In this document: piece after piece, positions 62,314 through 64,000 of the stretch | Position numbering within the stretch: position 1 is the first letter of the stretch | Layout of the letters: every line of letters begins with the position of its first letter | From: Halanaerobiales bacterium | GTDB taxonomy: Bacteria > Bacillota > Halanaerobiia > Halanaerobiales > M55B127 | Reading direction: 5' to 3' | Length of the DNA stretch: 64,000 bases | NCBI GenBank assembly: GCA_018334565.1 | Contig: JAGXLU010000002.1 | Coordinates: 53,806 to 117,805, forward strand | Notes under the pieces: generated by a model | The model's input: only the letters and a program-made list of their open reading frames with translations | What the model was told of the DNA's origin: nothing | The model's database searches: none | Translations under genes and position numbers: made by a program

Positions 62314-63201
62314 ATGGAGAGGGTTTTAATGTATTTGAAAAATATAGGGCTTGTTTTAGAAGGGGGCGGAATGAGAGGGGCATATACTGCAGGAGTGCTA
62401 TATTACCTGATGCAGAAAAAGGTTATATTCCCTTATGTGATCGGAGTTTCTGCTGGCGCTAATAATGGAGCAGACTATGTATCTGAGCAGAGAGACAGAA
62501 ATAAAAGGGTATTTATCGACTTAGTTGATGACGAGAGGTACTGTGGATTGAAGAATCTAATAAATGAGGGAAATTATTTTGGTATGGATTTCCTTTTTAA
62601 AAAATTACCCAATGATATAGTGCCTTTTGATTATGAGACCTTTGCACAATCTCCCATAACGTTCAAAGTGGTAGTTACAAACTGTGAAACTGGTGAAACA
62701 GAGTATTTCGATAAAGATGACTTTGATGCAAAGTTATTTGGAGAAAAAATCTTAAGAGCTTCCAGTAGTATACCAATAATAACAAAGCCTGTAGAGATCA
62801 ACGGCAGTTATTATTATGATGGGGGAGTATCAGATTCCATACCCCTAACAAAAGCTATGGAAGATGGTTATGAGAATAATGTTTTAATACTTACTAAGCA
62901 AAAGGGTTTTGGGTTAAAACCGAAGAGGTCTAAAGCCATATTAAAATTGTTGTTAAGAGACTACCCCAAACTGGTTGATAAATTAAATGAAAGACATAAA
63001 GTTTATAATGAAAGAATAAAATGGATCAATAAATTAGAAAACGAAGGTAAGATTTTTATCTTTAGACCTCAAAAGAAGGTCAAAATGAGGGCCCTGAATA
63101 ATGACAAAGAGAAGTTAAAAGAACTTTATCAAAGTGGATATGAAGAGACTGATCAGAGGTTCTACGAATTCAAGAAGTGGATGCAAGAAATAAAAAAATA
63201 A
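62314..63201 (+). CDS. Patatin-like phospholipase
   Basis: LVLEGGGMRGAYTAGVLYYL; GVSAGANN (GxSxG); YYDGGVSDSIPL (DGG). Confidence 0.95.
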   Translation: MERVLMYLKNIGLVLEGGGMRGAYTAGVLYYLMQKKVIFPYVIGVSAGANNGADYVSEQRDRNKRVFIDLVDDERYCGLKNLINEGNYFGMDFLFKKLPNDIVPFDYETFAQSPITFKVVVTNCETGETEYFDKDDFDAKLFGEKILRASSSIPIITKPVEINGSYYYDGGVSDSIPLTKAMEDGYENNVLILTKQKGFGLKPKRSKAILKLLLRDYPKLVDKLNERHKVYNERIKWINKLENEGKIFIFRPQKKVKMRALNNDKEKLKELYQSGYEETDQRFYEFKKWMQEIKK

Positions 63202-63548
63202 GTGTTAATATCCAAATTATTATTTTGTTTGAATATATTGAAAATCACCAATTGTAAAAAATGAGATTTACCAAATTATATTTTTAAAATATAGGGTAGT
63301 GGTTAAAGAAAAAAGCATAAGTGGCATGTGCCCTATTAAAATTAGATTATTCAATATGATAATACATGAAATCAAAATCCAGACGGATAATGATGGTGTT
63401 GTTTAGAGAAAAGTATTATTTCCTAAAAAAACATATTTGATAAAGATAAGCTAGTTATATAATCTAAAAAAATTATAAATAATTGGCATGTATGTAATCT
63501 TTAATTTATTTTTTATCAAAAGTGTTAAAAGAAAACTCTCTCTAAATT

Positions 63549-63887
63549 TTAACGGTCTTGATTTTCTATATACTCCTTAATAACCTCAATACTTGCACCA
63601 CCTGTAGATATGATGCAATAACTTCTTGACCAGAAATATTTTTCTGAATAAAACTTTTTTAAATAATTACCATAATCCCTTCTAATTAATCTAGATGTAC
63701 TTGTTTTTAAACTATCAATAACTTTTGATAACTGTACTTGTGGTGGAGTACTGAACATAATATGTATATGATCTTTCTCGCCACCAAACTCTAATAGTTG
63801 ACAGTCTTTACCTTCTATTAACCTTTTAGAATGCTTTTTTAAATCATTGTAAATGTTATTATTGATACAATCTTTTATTATCTTTAT
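63549..63887 (-). mobile_element. tnpA: IS200/IS605-family transposase TnpA, 5'-truncated
   Basis: Frame reads ...CINNNIYNDLKKHSKRLIEGKDCQLLEFGGEKDHIHIMFSTPPQVQLSKVIDSLKTSTSRLI...EVIKEYIENQDR; HUH motif (HIH) and Y1 Tyr; N-terminal ~30 aa absent, stop at 63888-63890. Confidence 0.85.
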
Positions 63888-64000
63888 CTAAGAAAATGAA
63901 GTCTACTTATAAAGTGGGCAATCTTAAATTTGAGCTTTCTGATAAAGTTCAAAGCTTTATAAGTATAGATTCTATTCACCAGGTAAAGATTAAAAAGAGA
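63866..64000 (+). other. Open frame running off the right edge; possibly an N-terminally truncated TnpB relic
   Basis: YNLLLSLSKKMKSTYKVGNLKFELSDKVQSFISIDSIHQVKIKKR, open to the window end, adjacent to the tnpA truncation. Confidence 0.25.

Noticed and set aside
1-64000. CRISPR arrays, rRNA or tRNA genes
   Set aside because: No regularly spaced direct repeats and no recognisable rRNA or tRNA sequence were seen by eye

Overview
AT-rich window, mostly plus-strand genes, from what looks like an anaerobic, probably halophilic Firmicute. The gene content suggests a Halanaerobiales-like organism; this is inference. Much of it is ordinary housekeeping: RND efflux, secG, membrane PPase, RNase R, SmpB, a T-box plus proB-proA-proC, rpiA, glnA, macAB-type efflux with a two-component system, and a GntR/ABC operon. 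The main finding is a complete heliorhodopsin gene on the minus strand at 20236-20994. It carries the Schiff-base Lys, the WxEYSxSSSxM counterion motif and the two conserved His. The same window encodes two tandem TolC-family outer-membrane efflux proteins, so the host is probably diderm, a cell type from which heliorhodopsins were reported to be missing. It also encodes a glutamine synthetase, a reported heliorhodopsin partner in an actinobacterium. Other points of interest: a DUF71/COG2102 ATP-pyrophosphatase next to a CobA/CobO adenosyltransferase (B12 salvage), a PduO-type adenosyltransferase coupled to a cytosolic RdhA-like corrinoid/FeS protein, a nested inverted-repeat element between proC and an EamA transporter, and a decay hotspot at 57.8-60.9 kb with GNAT, FMN-reductase and AAC(3) pseudogenes. 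A truncated IS200/IS605 TnpA lies at the right edge. No rRNA, tRNA or CRISPR was found. All calls are from reading the sequence; no database search was run.
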